In this document: positions 17,085-27,348 of the stretch, piece after piece
Layout: the number at the start of each line of letters is the position of its first letter
Numbering within the stretch: the first letter of the stretch is position 1
Assembly (NCBI GenBank): GCA_025060325.1
Contig: JANXBW010000006.1
Coordinates: 62,001-126,000, forward strand
Reading direction: 5' to 3'
DNA from: Thermoguttaceae bacterium
GTDB taxonomy: Bacteria; Planctomycetota; Planctomycetia; Pirellulales; Thermoguttaceae
Length of the DNA: 64,000 bases
Made by a program: the position numbers and the translations under genes
Notes under the pieces: model-generated
Database searches by the model: none
What the model was told of the DNA's origin: nothing
Seen by the model: the letters and a program-made list of their open reading frames with translations, nothing else

Positions 17085-17661
17085 CTTGAGCTGCTGCTCC
17101 GAGCCAAGCTGGCTATTCGGGCACCTTGTTGACATATCCAGCCTGGCTCGCAGCTTGGTGGGTATAGTTACCACCTTGACAATCTCCGAGTAGTCCCTAA
17201 GCGGATTCAACCGGCAGGCATCCTTCTTAGGCCAAAAACAAAGCCCCCGTAATCACCCCTTATCTGGCCGGGCCAATTCCAGGCCATAGAGGCCGCAAAA
17301 GGCACTATGCATGATTTGGGGCGTCAGGCCCCATGCCGGAATAGACTGCGGCCATTTACCGTGTTGGGTTAGCTTCGGAGCCAACCGGTTTTTGAACGAT
17401 CCGCCGGCGGAGGTTAAGATCAAGAAGTTGGCCGCTTTTTTGAAGCGGCTACCGGTGCGGGAGGATCGCGCGGAGGGTCCTTTGACCCCTTTATGGCGCA
17501 CAGATACCGGCCTTGCGTTGGAAGGTTGACAGACGGGCGAGTTCTCGCTGTTTCCCCTCGTTTTGAGGGGGAAGATTCAAACACAATGAGGGTGTCATCA
17601 GGCCGGTCGAAAGAAGAATTTTCGCTCGGGCAGCGATAAGAGAGGGAAGCGCACGCCGGCG
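17085..17661. other. 580-base gap
   Basis: No gene seen. A stem-loop TTCCCCTC (17552-17559), loop GTTTT-like, GAGGGGGAA (17565-17573) lies about 90 bases before the YqeG gene but has no T-run, so it is not a standard terminator. Confidence 0.45.
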
Positions 17662-18288
17662 ATGGTTCGGATTTTCGTCCCCGACTACGTGATCGAGGAT
17701 GTGCAGTGGCTTACGCCGGCTGTCTTAGCGGCGATGGGGATTAGAGGGCTCCTACTTGATATTGACTGTACGCTTAAGCCTTATCGGGCGGTGGGCGTGT
17801 CCCCGGCCGTCAGGCATTGGGCAGAGACGTTGCGGCAGGATGGAGTCGGCATGTACCTCGTCAGCAACGCCCGAGGGAAGCGGGTCGAACCGATCGCCGC
17901 GGACCTTGCCCTCCCGTGGATCGCCCCGGCTTGGAAGCCACTGCCCTTTGCCTTGTGGTGGGCGATTCGCAAGCTGAGACAGTCTCCCAAAGCGGTCGCG
18001 ATGGTCGGAGACCAAATATTTGCGGATGTACTAGCGGCCCGGCTGGCGGGCGTGCGGAGCATCCTCGTGCGCCCAATTCTTCCGGGGGAGGAACCGTGGT
18101 GGTCGCGATGGAAGCGACCGTTGGAGCGGCTTGTTTTGGGAGCAGACACGCGGCTGGTGGGCAAAGCCGGAGCCGGTTTCCCTGGTGCCCAGGGGAACTT
18201 GCAGGACATATCAAGGCGGGAAGCGGGCCAGGAAGAACGCCGCGAAGATACCGCCAATCAAAATAGTTGCCTCCGGGCGGATTTGTAA
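17662..18288 (+). CDS. YqeG-family HAD-type phosphatase
   Basis: A 208-residue haloacid-dehalogenase hydrolase of the YqeG (HAD-IIIA) group. Motif I is LLLDIDCTLKPY with D33 and D35 (DxDxT); motif II is YLVSNARG; motif III/IV is MVGDQIFADVLAARLAGV with conserved acidic residues near 117-122. YqeG proteins are small cytosolic phosphatases; some act on phosphatidylglycerophosphate or nucleotides, but the substrate here cannot be read. The start ATG at 17662 gives the usual N terminus (VPDYVIEDV). The C-terminal 45 residues after RLVLGADTRL are polar and unlike the family and may be a disordered tail. Next gene on the same strand begins 160 bases later. Confidence 0.88.
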   Translation: MVRIFVPDYVIEDVQWLTPAVLAAMGIRGLLLDIDCTLKPYRAVGVSPAVRHWAETLRQDGVGMYLVSNARGKRVEPIAADLALPWIAPAWKPLPFALWWAIRKLRQSPKAVAMVGDQIFADVLAARLAGVRSILVRPILPGEEPWWSRWKRPLERLVLGADTRLVGKAGAGFPGAQGNLQDISRREAGQEERREDTANQNSCLRADL

Positions 18289-18447
18289 GCAGAGGGGTAT
18301 CCCGAGTGCCCCAGAGAGCTATTATCCGCCGACTTTGGCCCGCGGTAGGGCTTGAGTCGCCCAGTCCCCCTGGTCGTTGGCTTAAAGGGGATCGCTAGCT
18401 TACCCTTTCCCTCCGAAAAAAACGGGCGTGTTTGGGAGGAACCGCGA

Positions 18448-19605
18448 ATGAGCTTCTTTTCGGGCAAGTCTGGTGGTGGGCCCCTATCCTGTAGGGTATG
18501 TGGCCGAGAGCTTGATCCAGTTGCCTATGAACAAACTGACGATCCGATCTGTAGCGAATGCTCATCAAAGGCTTTTGGGGCCGTAGAGGGTAGCGATGCC
18601 GCTACAGAGGGGGGATTGCAGCCCCTAGTAGCAGACGAATTCTTAGGGTTGGGGGACGTCCGCACCTCCGACAGGCCGGGTGGCGAGGACCAGGACGCGT
18701 CTGCACCAGGCGAAATCGCAGTAGCGGCGGCGTATCCTCCGAAGTTGCCAGATTCGGAAAGTGTGGAAGGCTCGGAGATTCCTCTTCAGCGCGCGCAAGC
18801 GGAGCAAACCCCGGCAATGATCGAAACCGCGCTGGCTTCCGGCCGGGATTGGCGGGAGGATCTCATCGCGGACGTGAGACCAAGTGAGTCGGCCTGTCCA
18901 GCAGCGGGCGAAGGTGAGGTTGAAATAGCAGAAGTCGGTGAGGGATCGGCTGAGTCTCAGGGCTACGCCGGGGTAGAAGACTCCAGCGAAACCACCGCCC
19001 TTGCCGGCGCAGTAATCGAAGAGGAGCCGGCTCCGGGCCCCACCGGGGAAGTGGCGGAGTTGCCCCCGGAGAAGGTCGGAGTTGAGTTCCGCTGCCCGCA
19101 CTGCGATGGCCATTTGCGAATTGCGGATTTGAGGGTGGCTGCCACTGGTGAGGGCTTGAGCCCCCACCTTGTGAGCCAGATTGAAGCGCTTCTGCTGGCT
19201 CCCCTTAAGCCGGCGGACTCTCCGGCGGTGATCTCATTTCCGCCACCTTCTGACGTACCGGGGGTAGGCTTTCGCATCGCTGTGCCGGAGGAGGAAGCTC
19301 GACGTCGGCCGTTCGCCCGCCCGGCTTACAAAAAGGTGAACATCGTCAAGGAGTTAATTGGCTGGGTTGCCGGTGGGTTATTAGGTCTCGTTATCGCCTA
19401 TTACCTGCTTGTGCTTATCCGGGGGGATCACGGAAATTTTCTTAAGGTCCCCCTTCCGGGGATTAGGAGCACGTACAAGTATTCGCCTTCTTGGTTTCCT
19501 TGGTTCTTGAAGGAAGCCGCGGCCGAGGACACTGGCGAGGCATCAGGCCAGACGCAGGAAGCTGCTCCTAAACGGTCAAATACGGGGGGAAATCGCGCGG
19601 AATAG
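18448..19605 (+). CDS. Zinc-ribbon protein with C-terminal membrane helix
   Basis: A 385-residue protein. The N terminus has paired CxxC motifs (CRVCGRELD ... CSEC) forming a probable zinc ribbon. A long acidic, G/E/A-rich region of low complexity (about residues 45-225) follows, then a second short CxxC (RCPHCDGHLRI), and near residue 310 a hydrophobic helix (GWVAGGLLGLVIAYYLLVLI) that should span the membrane. The C-terminal tail after it is short. The strong site GGGAGGA seven bases before ATG 18448 decides the start. I do not recognise the family; zinc ribbon plus one membrane helix is common in planctomycete proteins of unknown role. It follows the YqeG gene and may be cotranscribed with it. 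Confidence 0.75.
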   Translation: MSFFSGKSGGGPLSCRVCGRELDPVAYEQTDDPICSECSSKAFGAVEGSDAATEGGLQPLVADEFLGLGDVRTSDRPGGEDQDASAPGEIAVAAAYPPKLPDSESVEGSEIPLQRAQAEQTPAMIETALASGRDWREDLIADVRPSESACPAAGEGEVEIAEVGEGSAESQGYAGVEDSSETTALAGAVIEEEPAPGPTGEVAELPPEKVGVEFRCPHCDGHLRIADLRVAATGEGLSPHLVSQIEALLLAPLKPADSPAVISFPPPSDVPGVGFRIAVPEEEARRRPFARPAYKKVNIVKELIGWVAGGLLGLVIAYYLLVLIRGDHGNFLKVPLPGIRSTYKYSPSWFPWFLKEAAAEDTGEASGQTQEAAPKRSNTGGNRAE

Positions 19606-20124
19606 CTACCCCGAGGGCCCGCGGCAGTTTTCGGCGTCCCGTGGCTGGGGGGCCTTCTTTCGGGTCTAGTGAACCGAAACAGCCTAGTTCGACGCCGAGG
19701 ACTTTTGTTCCAGTCGTCCCCCGTCACTATTTCGGTGTGGTAGTAGCCTTTTTTAGGGGCTCAGCCCCCGGCTGTGTTCCCTGCCGTCTACTGCGGAGAT
19801 TCCGGCCAGCTGGCACCTCGTGAATGCCGCCCTTTAAGAAGTGGGAAGCCAATCGTTTAGCAGAGCAAATTAGCTGGGCAATCGGGCAGGTTTTCCCCAC
19901 TATCCCCGAATTCACTCGATCACTTCATCACCTCTGGCCAAAGGTGAATAATTCGTCTCGAGGGTTTCGCATCGTGCCAATGTTCATAACAAGGGACGCC
20001 AACTGATCGAAAGCTCGCCGGGACAGAGGTAAGTGGCTCAATACGACTGGCGAGGTTGAGTCCGGACGAGCACCTCCGGTTCAAAAAAGGGGCTTCGTTT
20101 TTAAGCCGACGTGGCGCAATACCT
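19606..20124. other. 520-base gap before miaB
   Basis: No coding frame, promoter or terminator that I can support. Confidence 0.45.
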
Positions 20125-21705
20125 ATGAGCCGAAAAGTTTACCTTGTGACTTTTGGTTGCCAAATGAATGACCTCGATAGCGAGCTTGTCTCGGCAAGCT
20201 TGCTTGAGGCAGGCTACGAACTTGTTAACAGCATTCGTGACGCGGATATTGTCCTCTTTAACACCTGTAGTGTCCGGCAGCATGCTGAAGACAAGGTCTA
20301 TAGCGCCCTTGGGAGGCTTAAGCGGCGGAAGCGCGAGCGGCCCGGGACGATCATCGGCGTTCTTGGCTGTATGGCGCAGAAGGACGGCCAACTCATCTTC
20401 GAGCGTGCTCCCTGGGTTGATCTGGTCGTTGGTCCAGGGCAATTGGGCCGGCTTGTGGATTTGCTTGATGACTTAATTAACGGCCGGAAGAACCGAGTGT
20501 TAGAACTAAGTCTTCCGCGGCGGGGCATGTCCCAGGCAGAGGTGGCACGGAGCTTTGTGCCGTTTGATCCGCCTCGGCGAGTAGATGTTCGGCCGTTGCG
20601 CCAGCAGGCCATGGTACGGATCATGCGCGGCTGTGACAAATTCTGCACTTATTGTGTTGTGCCGACGGTGCGTGGTCCGGAGCAATGTCGGCCTGCTCGA
20701 GAGATCCAAGCCGAGGTTCAGGCCCTTGTTGACCAAGGATGCGTGGAGATTACCCTCCTGGGGCAGACTGTCAACAGTTATGTCGACAAATCGGAGGGGC
20801 GAACGGTACGGCTTTCCGATCTGTTGGAACGCATTTCCCAAATTGGCGGGTTGCGGCGGATCAAATTCGTCACCAATCACCCTAAGCACATGACGGACGA
20901 TCTGCTCCAGGCGGTCCGCGATCTTCCCCCGGTTTGCCCGTACCTTCATGTGCCCGCCCAGAGTGGCTCGGATCGCGTGCTTGCCCGGATGCGCCGGGGC
21001 TACACGGTTGGCGAATATCGGGAAATGATCTGCCGAATCCGGGAGTTTGTCCCGGCGGCGGCCATTACGAGCGACTTTATCGTGGGCTTTTGCGGCGAAA
21101 GCGAAGAGGATTTCGAGCAGACGGTGGAGCTTGTCCGCTGGGCGCGATTCCGAAATTGCTTTGTGTTTAAATATAGTCCCCGACCAGGTACGAAAGCAGC
21201 CGAGCTGTTTGTGGATGATGTGCCCTTGCCCGTCAAGCAGCAGCGTAATCAGACGCTGCTTGCGGTTCAGAACGAGATCAGTCTATCAGAAAACCAGGCG
21301 TTTGTCGGCCAACGGGTGGAGGTGCTAGTGGAAGGTCTGAGTAAACGGGAGCGGGAAAAGTCCCCAGCGCTTTTACCGGTCATCGCCGCCAGCGCGTGTA
21401 CGAGCAAGTCTGCGGAAGGAGATGGTGGAGAAGGGCTTGGGGGATTGGCTCCGGCAAGCCTAAGTGGGTCCAGGCGGGACTGTCTAGAAGGTCTTGAGAG
21501 CCAGCCGCTGGATGTAAATCCACGGGGAAGGCAAGTGTCGATCGTCTCCGGGGGCGATTTACCTCAGCTTAGCGGACGAACGGTCTGCGATCGGATAGTT
21601 GTCTTTCCTGGCCCGGTCGAATGGATCGGCCGATTTGTGGAGGTCCATATCGAGCGGGTCTCGCCGGTGACGCTCTTTGGCCGCGTCTCCAGGGTGTGCG
21701 ACTGA
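20125..21705 (+). CDS. miaB: tRNA-2-methylthio-N6-dimethylallyladenosine synthase
   Basis: A radical-SAM methylthiotransferase that adds a methylthio group to N6-isopentenyladenosine at tRNA position 37. The N-terminal UPF0004 domain has the three cysteines that hold the auxiliary cluster (GCQMNDLDSE, NTCSVRQHAEDK, LGCMAQ). The radical-SAM cluster is CDKFCTYC in the usual context GCDKFCTYCVVPTVRGPE. The C terminus is a TRAM domain that ends at GRVSRV. Odd point: about 60 extra residues, rich in S, G and E (roughly 412-474), split the TRAM domain. ATG at 20125 is the family start (MSRKVYLVTFGCQMN). The next gene is GlnE on the same strand 190 bases away; no functional link is evident. Confidence 0.95.
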   Translation: MSRKVYLVTFGCQMNDLDSELVSASLLEAGYELVNSIRDADIVLFNTCSVRQHAEDKVYSALGRLKRRKRERPGTIIGVLGCMAQKDGQLIFERAPWVDLVVGPGQLGRLVDLLDDLINGRKNRVLELSLPRRGMSQAEVARSFVPFDPPRRVDVRPLRQQAMVRIMRGCDKFCTYCVVPTVRGPEQCRPAREIQAEVQALVDQGCVEITLLGQTVNSYVDKSEGRTVRLSDLLERISQIGGLRRIKFVTNHPKHMTDDLLQAVRDLPPVCPYLHVPAQSGSDRVLARMRRGYTVGEYREMICRIREFVPAAAITSDFIVGFCGESEEDFEQTVELVRWARFRNCFVFKYSPRPGTKAAELFVDDVPLPVKQQRNQTLLAVQNEISLSENQAFVGQRVEVLVEGLSKREREKSPALLPVIAASACTSKSAEGDGGEGLGGLAPASLSGSRRDCLEGLESQPLDVNPRGRQVSIVSGGDLPQLSGRTVCDRIVVFPGPVEWIGRFVEVHIERVSPVTLFGRVSRVCD

Positions 21706-21897
21706 CGGGATCTTCGGAGGGAGGTTTTTGCAGACGGATGGCCGGTTCGAACCGCGGCCAATTGACCTGGGGCTGTTGACGAAATTAAGTCCGGCAGCGA
21801 TCCACCAATTTGATTAGGCTGAGACGGGAGAGGCGGCATTTGTTTACAGCCAAAGGCCTGTCGCTTGCCGATCGAGGTAGGGATCAGCCACTTGTCC

Positions 21898-24800
21898 ATG
21901 GAAATTGCTACGGTTGAGGAAATTCTTTCAAGTGCTGATACAGCTCAGCCGTTTTTGCTTCGGCTGGGACTTACCGATCTTGCCCGCGGCTACGCGAATC
22001 TGCTAGCGCTGAGGCGTCATGGTCTGACGCCGGACCTTTTGGCCGTTGTGTACGAGCAGCTAGCGGCCGCTCTTCCCAGCTGTCCGGACCCGGATATGGC
22101 CCTTAACAATTTGGAACGCTTTGTGGCCCGGGCGCGCAATCCGCTTTCTCTTGGGGCACTTTTCGAGCGAGATCCTGACACTTTGCCGATCCTCATTCGG
22201 ATCTTCTCGACAAGCCAATACCTTAGCGATATTTTGGCGGCCGAGCCTGAGTCGTTCGAATTGGTCCGGGCAAGCCAGGGCATGCCTTATCCACGGCAGG
22301 TCCTTGTGGACGATATTCTGGCTGAGGTATCCGCCTTAGAGTCGGAAGCAAGCGTCCTCAGTGCCCTGCGGCGGTTTAAGCGCCGCGAAATTCTCCGAAT
22401 TGCCTACGGCGATATTGTTTGCGACCAGAGCATCCACACGGTGACGGCCCAGATTTCCTATTTGGCCGAGGCAATCTTGGAGGCAGCACTTTACGCAGCC
22501 TACCGGCGTTTAAGTCAACACTATGGGGCACCCCGGCTGGCCGACGGAAACCGCGCACGCTTTGTCATTTTAGGCATGGGCAAGCTGGGTGGGGTCGAGC
22601 TTAACTATTCCAGCGACTTAGATCTAATCTTCTTTTACGAAGATGAGGGCCACACCGATGGGCTGCGAAGACTGTCGAATGCGGAATTCTTTGAGCAACT
22701 TGCTGGGGAAGTGATTCGCCTTTTGACAACGCCGACACCGCTGGGGGTGGCATATCGTGTGGACATGCGTCTTCGGCCGGAAGGCAAAGAGGGCCCTTTG
22801 GCGATGTCCATCCCGGCGGCCCTCTGGTACTATGATAACCGTGGACGAACCTGGGAACGCCAGGCATTTATCAAAGCCCGACCGGTGGCCGGCGATCGCG
22901 ATCTGGGAGAACATTTCCTCCGCCAGTTGACGCCGTGGATTTATCGCCGCTTTCTCTCCCGGGCGGATATCTCGGGGATTAAAGCACTGAAGCGCCGCAT
23001 TGAGCAGCAGACGCGGTCCTGCGGGGCGGAAAGTACAAATGTCAAAACGGGTCGGGGCGGGATTCGCGATATCGAGTTTGTCATTCAATTTTTGCAGCTT
23101 TTAAACGGCCCGGACTTACCAACCGTTCGCACGGGGAATACCCTAGAGGCAATCGCCCAACTGGCCGCCGTGGGATGTCTCACCGAGCAAGAACGGGCGA
23201 TCCTTTCGGACAACTATTGTTTTCTCCGCAAGCTGGAACATCGTTTACAGATCATGCTTGACCTGCAGACGCATACGCTGCCATCGGACGCTGTGGCGCT
23301 TCGGCGTCTGGCACGGAGGATGGGCTATGTTGATACGCCAGAGGCTGATGCCCTGGAACAATTCCTGGCTGATTACCGCCGCCGAACCGAGGAAAATCAT
23401 CGGGTGCTGAACCACCTCCTCCATCATGCCTTTAGCGACGATACCGAAACCGAGGCCGAGGTCGATCTTGTCCTTGATCCAAATCCCTCTTGGGAGCAAA
23501 TCCATGCCGTGCTGGGGAAATACGGTTTCAAGAACATCCCGGAGGCTTATCGCAATCTGATGTCTCTTAGCGAGGAGCGGGTCCGCTTTTTGTCTACAAG
23601 GCGAACGCGCCATTTTCTGGCCTCGATCGCTCCGCAACTCCTTCGGGCCATTGCGGAAACTCCTGATCCGGATGCCACATTGGTCAACTTGGATCGGGTA
23701 ACGGGTTCGCTCGGAGGTCGTGGTGTTCTTTGGGAACTTTTTAGCTTTAATCCGCCATCGCTTCGACTATTTGTGGAGTTGTGCGCTTATAGCCCTTATC
23801 TATCGGAGATCCTCACCAGTAACCCGGGGATGATCGATAGCTTGCTGGACAGTCTAGTCTTGGACAAGTTGCCCACCCGTGACTGGCTGCGGCAGTCGCT
23901 GGGTGAACTGTGTTTTGCCGCAGAAGAGCTTGATCCGATTCTTAACGCATTTAAAAACGATCAGATTCTTCGCGTGGGGGTGCGGGACCTTCTGGGGAAA
24001 GAAGACGTCATCGCGTGCTGCCAGGCTTTAAGCGATGTTGCCGAGGTCATTCTGGAGCAAGTGGTAGCCGCCGAGTTTACCAAGCTGCGTCGTCGCTACG
24101 GTGTGCCCTTGCCGGAAGGTGCTTCAAGTGCCGACCAGCCCGCCGAGCTTGTCGTCCTGGCGATGGGAAAATTTGGCGGGGCAGAACTTACCTACCGGAG
24201 CGATCTGGATATTGTCTTCCTTTACGATCGAGATGGCTCGACTGTTCCCGGCGACTTTATCAACAGAGAAGGGTCGCTGGCTAATAGCTTGTTTTTTACT
24301 GAGCTTGCCCAGCAAGTTATCCACCGGATGAACCGCCTGACCCCCTACGGTCGGCTTTATGAGGTGGACATGCGGCTGCGGCCGATTGGGGCAAGCGGCC
24401 CCTTGGTGACATCCTTCGGTGAGTTTCGCGATTATTATGCCGGGCGCCACTGCCAATTTTGGGAGCGAATGGCGCTTTGTCGTGCTCGCCCGGTGTATGT
24501 GTCGGCCCGTCTCCGGCCGGAAGTGGAAAGGCTCCTCCGGGAGTGCATTTTGGCGCAGCCGTGGCGCGATGCCATGTTGGGGGAAATCCGGCATATGCGC
24601 CAGCGACTAGAGGAGACCGCGGGGGACGGGAATTTAAAGCGGGGAAAGGGCGGGGCGGCTGATGTGGAGTTTATCGTACAAACACTGCAGCTTCGCTATG
24701 GCGCCAACTATCCAGAGATCCTTTGCCCGCATATCCTGCAGGCCATCGAACAGCTCGTCACCCGGGGGCTTTTATCACAGGAGGCCGGGTCGGCGCTGGC

Positions 24801-25005
24801 AGAAAATTACCGATTCTTGCGGCGGCTGGAATCGCGGATTCGTCTGGTCAATCCCGTGGCCCGCAATCGTCTCCCCACCGATCTGGCCGATCTTGCCCGA
24901 ATTGCCCATCTTATGAATTTTCCCGGCCCCAATGCCCTCCTTGAACGCTATCGCGAAGTGACGGCGGATACGCGACGCCGGTTCGAGGAATTTTTTAAAG
25001 GCTAG
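21898..25005 (+). CDS. glnE: Bifunctional glutamine synthetase adenylyltransferase/deadenylase
   Basis: A 1035-residue enzyme that attaches AMP to glutamine synthetase and removes it, tuning nitrogen assimilation. The two nucleotidyltransferase domains are clear: the first carries GMGKLGGVELNYSSDLDLIFFYE (near residue 226) and the second AMGKFGGAELTYRSDLDIVFLYD (near residue 755), each with the G-G...DxD signature, and each is followed by a helical domain (FIVQ/FVIQFLQL). Length and order match GlnE. ATG at 21898 is preferred; in-frame TTG codons at 21865 and 21892 are alternatives. No glnA or glnB lies in the window. Confidence 0.95.
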   Translation: MEIATVEEILSSADTAQPFLLRLGLTDLARGYANLLALRRHGLTPDLLAVVYEQLAAALPSCPDPDMALNNLERFVARARNPLSLGALFERDPDTLPILIRIFSTSQYLSDILAAEPESFELVRASQGMPYPRQVLVDDILAEVSALESEASVLSALRRFKRREILRIAYGDIVCDQSIHTVTAQISYLAEAILEAALYAAYRRLSQHYGAPRLADGNRARFVILGMGKLGGVELNYSSDLDLIFFYEDEGHTDGLRRLSNAEFFEQLAGEVIRLLTTPTPLGVAYRVDMRLRPEGKEGPLAMSIPAALWYYDNRGRTWERQAFIKARPVAGDRDLGEHFLRQLTPWIYRRFLSRADISGIKALKRRIEQQTRSCGAESTNVKTGRGGIRDIEFVIQFLQLLNGPDLPTVRTGNTLEAIAQLAAVGCLTEQERAILSDNYCFLRKLEHRLQIMLDLQTHTLPSDAVALRRLARRMGYVDTPEADALEQFLADYRRRTEENHRVLNHLLHHAFSDDTETEAEVDLVLDPNPSWEQIHAVLGKYGFKNIPEAYRNLMSLSEERVRFLSTRRTRHFLASIAPQLLRAIAETPDPDATLVNLDRVTGSLGGRGVLWELFSFNPPSLRLFVELCAYSPYLSEILTSNPGMIDSLLDSLVLDKLPTRDWLRQSLGELCFAAEELDPILNAFKNDQILRVGVRDLLGKEDVIACCQALSDVAEVILEQVVAAEFTKLRRRYGVPLPEGASSADQPAELVVLAMGKFGGAELTYRSDLDIVFLYDRDGSTVPGDFINREGSLANSLFFTELAQQVIHRMNRLTPYGRLYEVDMRLRPIGASGPLVTSFGEFRDYYAGRHCQFWERMALCRARPVYVSARLRPEVERLLRECILAQPWRDAMLGEIRHMRQRLEETAGDGNLKRGKGGAADVEFIVQTLQLRYGANYPEILCPHILQAIEQLVTRGLLSQEAGSALAENYRFLRRLESRIRLVNPVARNRLPTDLADLARIAHLMNFPGPNALLERYREVTADTRRRFEEFFKG

Positions 25006-26051
25006 GTCTCGCCTCCGCTTAAGCGTACGGGAGTTCTGGCGAGGGGATGCTCTCGGCTGTCGTGAAGCGGAGTGACTGCGCTGGAGCGTGTTTGCCGGCC
25101 GCCTCTGGTCCTCCGATGGGATCGCAAATTCCGATGGATAGTCGGTGCTTTTCGTTTGACGCCTTAAATGGCACCTGAAGGGCCGGGGAAGCCCCTCTGC
25201 TTTCCGGGGGCTTGCGGTTAGAACGGGGTCCACCGGGCCGAAGGTCGCCTCTTCAAATTCCCGCAGCGTGGAGGTTTTCGCCGATTGTTACACCCGCGCA
25301 GGTGATAAAACGGAGCCCAATCTGCGCGATCGGGCTGGAATCGCGATTTGGCGGAAAACGTGCCTTGGCACCAGCTTTAAATCGAAAGCTTGCCTTTTGA
25401 AAAGGGTGGTGAACTCTCCCGGCGTATAGTCAAAGCTAGTGTTCTCGCGTTGCTACAGCGTGTTACCCCTTGACAAACTCTCGGGAAATGCCAAAAAAAG
25501 TGACCTTTCCGCCCCACAAGCGCTCCCGCACGGCGGATGAGTCCCTCAGCATAGGAAATTTCCGATCTCCCGAGGGTCCGGCCGTATAACGGCGAGGGGT
25601 TGAAGCCGGGCTGGCTTTCGCGGTTTGGCAGCCCCTCTTCCCCGGTGGACCTGCCGCGCGGACCGGGAAGATCGGGGAATCCCGGCTTCGGGTTGCCGCG
25701 TGGGAGAGGACCTAAAAATTGGCGGAAAGGGAGCGGGATGCGCTTCCGGCGGAGCTATCTCGGCGAGACAACCTGGGCCTCAAGCACCGGTCAGGTAATA
25801 TCGCTTTGGGCGGGGCAGGAAGTTCGTTCGGCGTAGCAAGGTCGAGGTAGTTCGCGAAAGAGCAGTTTTTTGGGAAAGGTAGGGAATTCCGCCAGAAAAG
25901 ACGGGGGGCTTTGGAAACCGAACATGTGGCCGGGTAAGTCCGGCGAGTTGCCGGTGCTTGGCTGGCGGGAGTGGCTTTTTTGAATTAGGTCGAGGACTCG
26001 GTTCTCAAAGATTGCTGCATCCTGGAAAGCCTATCTTTAGAAGTTCCGCCA
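25006..26051. other. 1.05-kb gap before the transhydrogenase operon
   Basis: No credible protein. A 78-codon frame at 25600-25836 is rich in P, G and R and lacks family features. TTGACA occurs at 25470-25475 but without a matching -10. Short inverted arms are scattered through 25540-25700; none is followed by a T-run. Confidence 0.4.
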
Positions 26052-27236
26052 ATGAAGCTTGGTGTTCTTAAGGAGCTAACCCCAGGTGAACAGCGGGTGG
26101 CTATTGTGCCGGCGTCGGCAGCTGCCCTGCGCAAATCCGGTTGGGAGGTTCTGGTCGAGCAGGGGGCGGGGGAGGCAGCCGGCTTTACCGATGCCGACTA
26201 CCAAGCCGCCGGAGCGACAGTGGTCGCCGGGCGGGGGGAGATCTTCGAGGCGGACTGGATCGCCTGTGTACGCTATGGCGCTAGCTGCTCTGGCGCCTGG
26301 GGAGAATCTTTTCTCCGACCGGGTCAGGTGCTAGTGGGGCTGTGCGATCCCCTGGTTCATCCGGAGGGTCTTCGGGCGGTGGTGGCCCGGGGGGCTTCGG
26401 CCTTTGCTTTGGAGTTAATCCCCCGGATCACCCGGGCCCAGCCGATGGACGTCCTTTCCTCGATGGCCACAGTGGCCGGCTACAGGGCGGTGCTTTTGGC
26501 GGCGGTGCAATTGCCCCGGTTTTTTCCCATGCTGATGACGGCGGCCGGGACGATTCGCGCAGCGAAGGTGTTCGTCATTGGGGCCGGGGTGGCCGGACTG
26601 CAGGCCATAGCTACCGCTAAACGGCTGGGGGCAATTGTGTCGGCTTACGATGTGCGGCCGGCGGTGAGAGAACAAGTGGAAAGCCTTGGGGCGCGGTTCG
26701 TGGCTGCTCCGGTGGTGCCCGCGGCAGAAGATAAGAGTGGCTACGCTAAGGAGTTAGAAGCGGAAGTATTGGCCGCCGAGCGGAAGCTCTTGGCCGAGAT
26801 TGTCGCCGAAAGCGACGTCGTGATCACAACCGCGGCTGTGCCCGGTAAACCCGCACCCAAGCTCATTACGGCAGACATGGTGGAGAGAATGCCCCGCGGT
26901 GCCGTCATTGTTGACGTGGTGGCGGACCGTGGCGGTAACTGCGAACTGACTCGCCCTGGGGAAACTTACGTCCACGGCGGGGTGACGATCCTGGGGCCTC
27001 TCAACCTACCCAGTCAAGTGCCTTATCACGCAAGCCAAATGTTTTCGCGAAATATGGTGGCCTTCCTCGAACATGTCCGCAAGGTAGCGGTGCGGGAAGG
27101 AAGGCTCGATGTGACAAGCGATGATCAGATCGTGCGAGAGACGCTTGTAGTGGGAGAAGGTCGGGTTTTGCATCCGGCCGTTGAAGCGGCCCTAGCTAAG
27201 ACGGCGCCGGCCCCGGCCGAGCCTCAAAAGGTATAG
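26052..27236 (+). CDS. pntAA: NAD(P) transhydrogenase subunit alpha part 1
   Basis: NAD(H)-binding subunit (domain I) of the proton-translocating transhydrogenase, which passes hydride between NADH and NADP+ while protons cross the inner membrane. The N-terminal alanine-dehydrogenase/PNT domain opens with LGVLKELTPGEQRVAIVPASA. The Rossmann motif GAGVAGLQAIATAKRLGAIVSAYDVRPAVREQ (near residue 177) binds NAD. At 394 residues it ends before the membrane part, as in organisms with a split alpha subunit. The membrane piece and beta subunit follow on the same strand, so the three form one operon. ATG at 26052 matches the family start. Confidence 0.95.
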   Translation: MKLGVLKELTPGEQRVAIVPASAAALRKSGWEVLVEQGAGEAAGFTDADYQAAGATVVAGRGEIFEADWIACVRYGASCSGAWGESFLRPGQVLVGLCDPLVHPEGLRAVVARGASAFALELIPRITRAQPMDVLSSMATVAGYRAVLLAAVQLPRFFPMLMTAAGTIRAAKVFVIGAGVAGLQAIATAKRLGAIVSAYDVRPAVREQVESLGARFVAAPVVPAAEDKSGYAKELEAEVLAAERKLLAEIVAESDVVITTAAVPGKPAPKLITADMVERMPRGAVIVDVVADRGGNCELTRPGETYVHGGVTILGPLNLPSQVPYHASQMFSRNMVAFLEHVRKVAVREGRLDVTSDDQIVRETLVVGEGRVLHPAVEAALAKTAPAPAEPQKV

Positions 27237-27348
27237 TTGACGAATGGACTTTGAAGGACGTTGGCTTAGTTTCTGACCCAATCATCTGCTGTTGTTGAAA
27301 CCATCCTCCAACCTTAATCCATAGTGAGTGCGGATTTCGGAGGCGGAC

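Noticed and set aside
21735-21765. CGGTTCGAACCG palindrome resembling a T-loop
   Set aside because: It is a short palindrome without tRNA stems.
25600-25836. 78-codon open frame in the gap before pntAA
   Set aside because: P/G/R-rich composition, no ribosome binding site and no family features.
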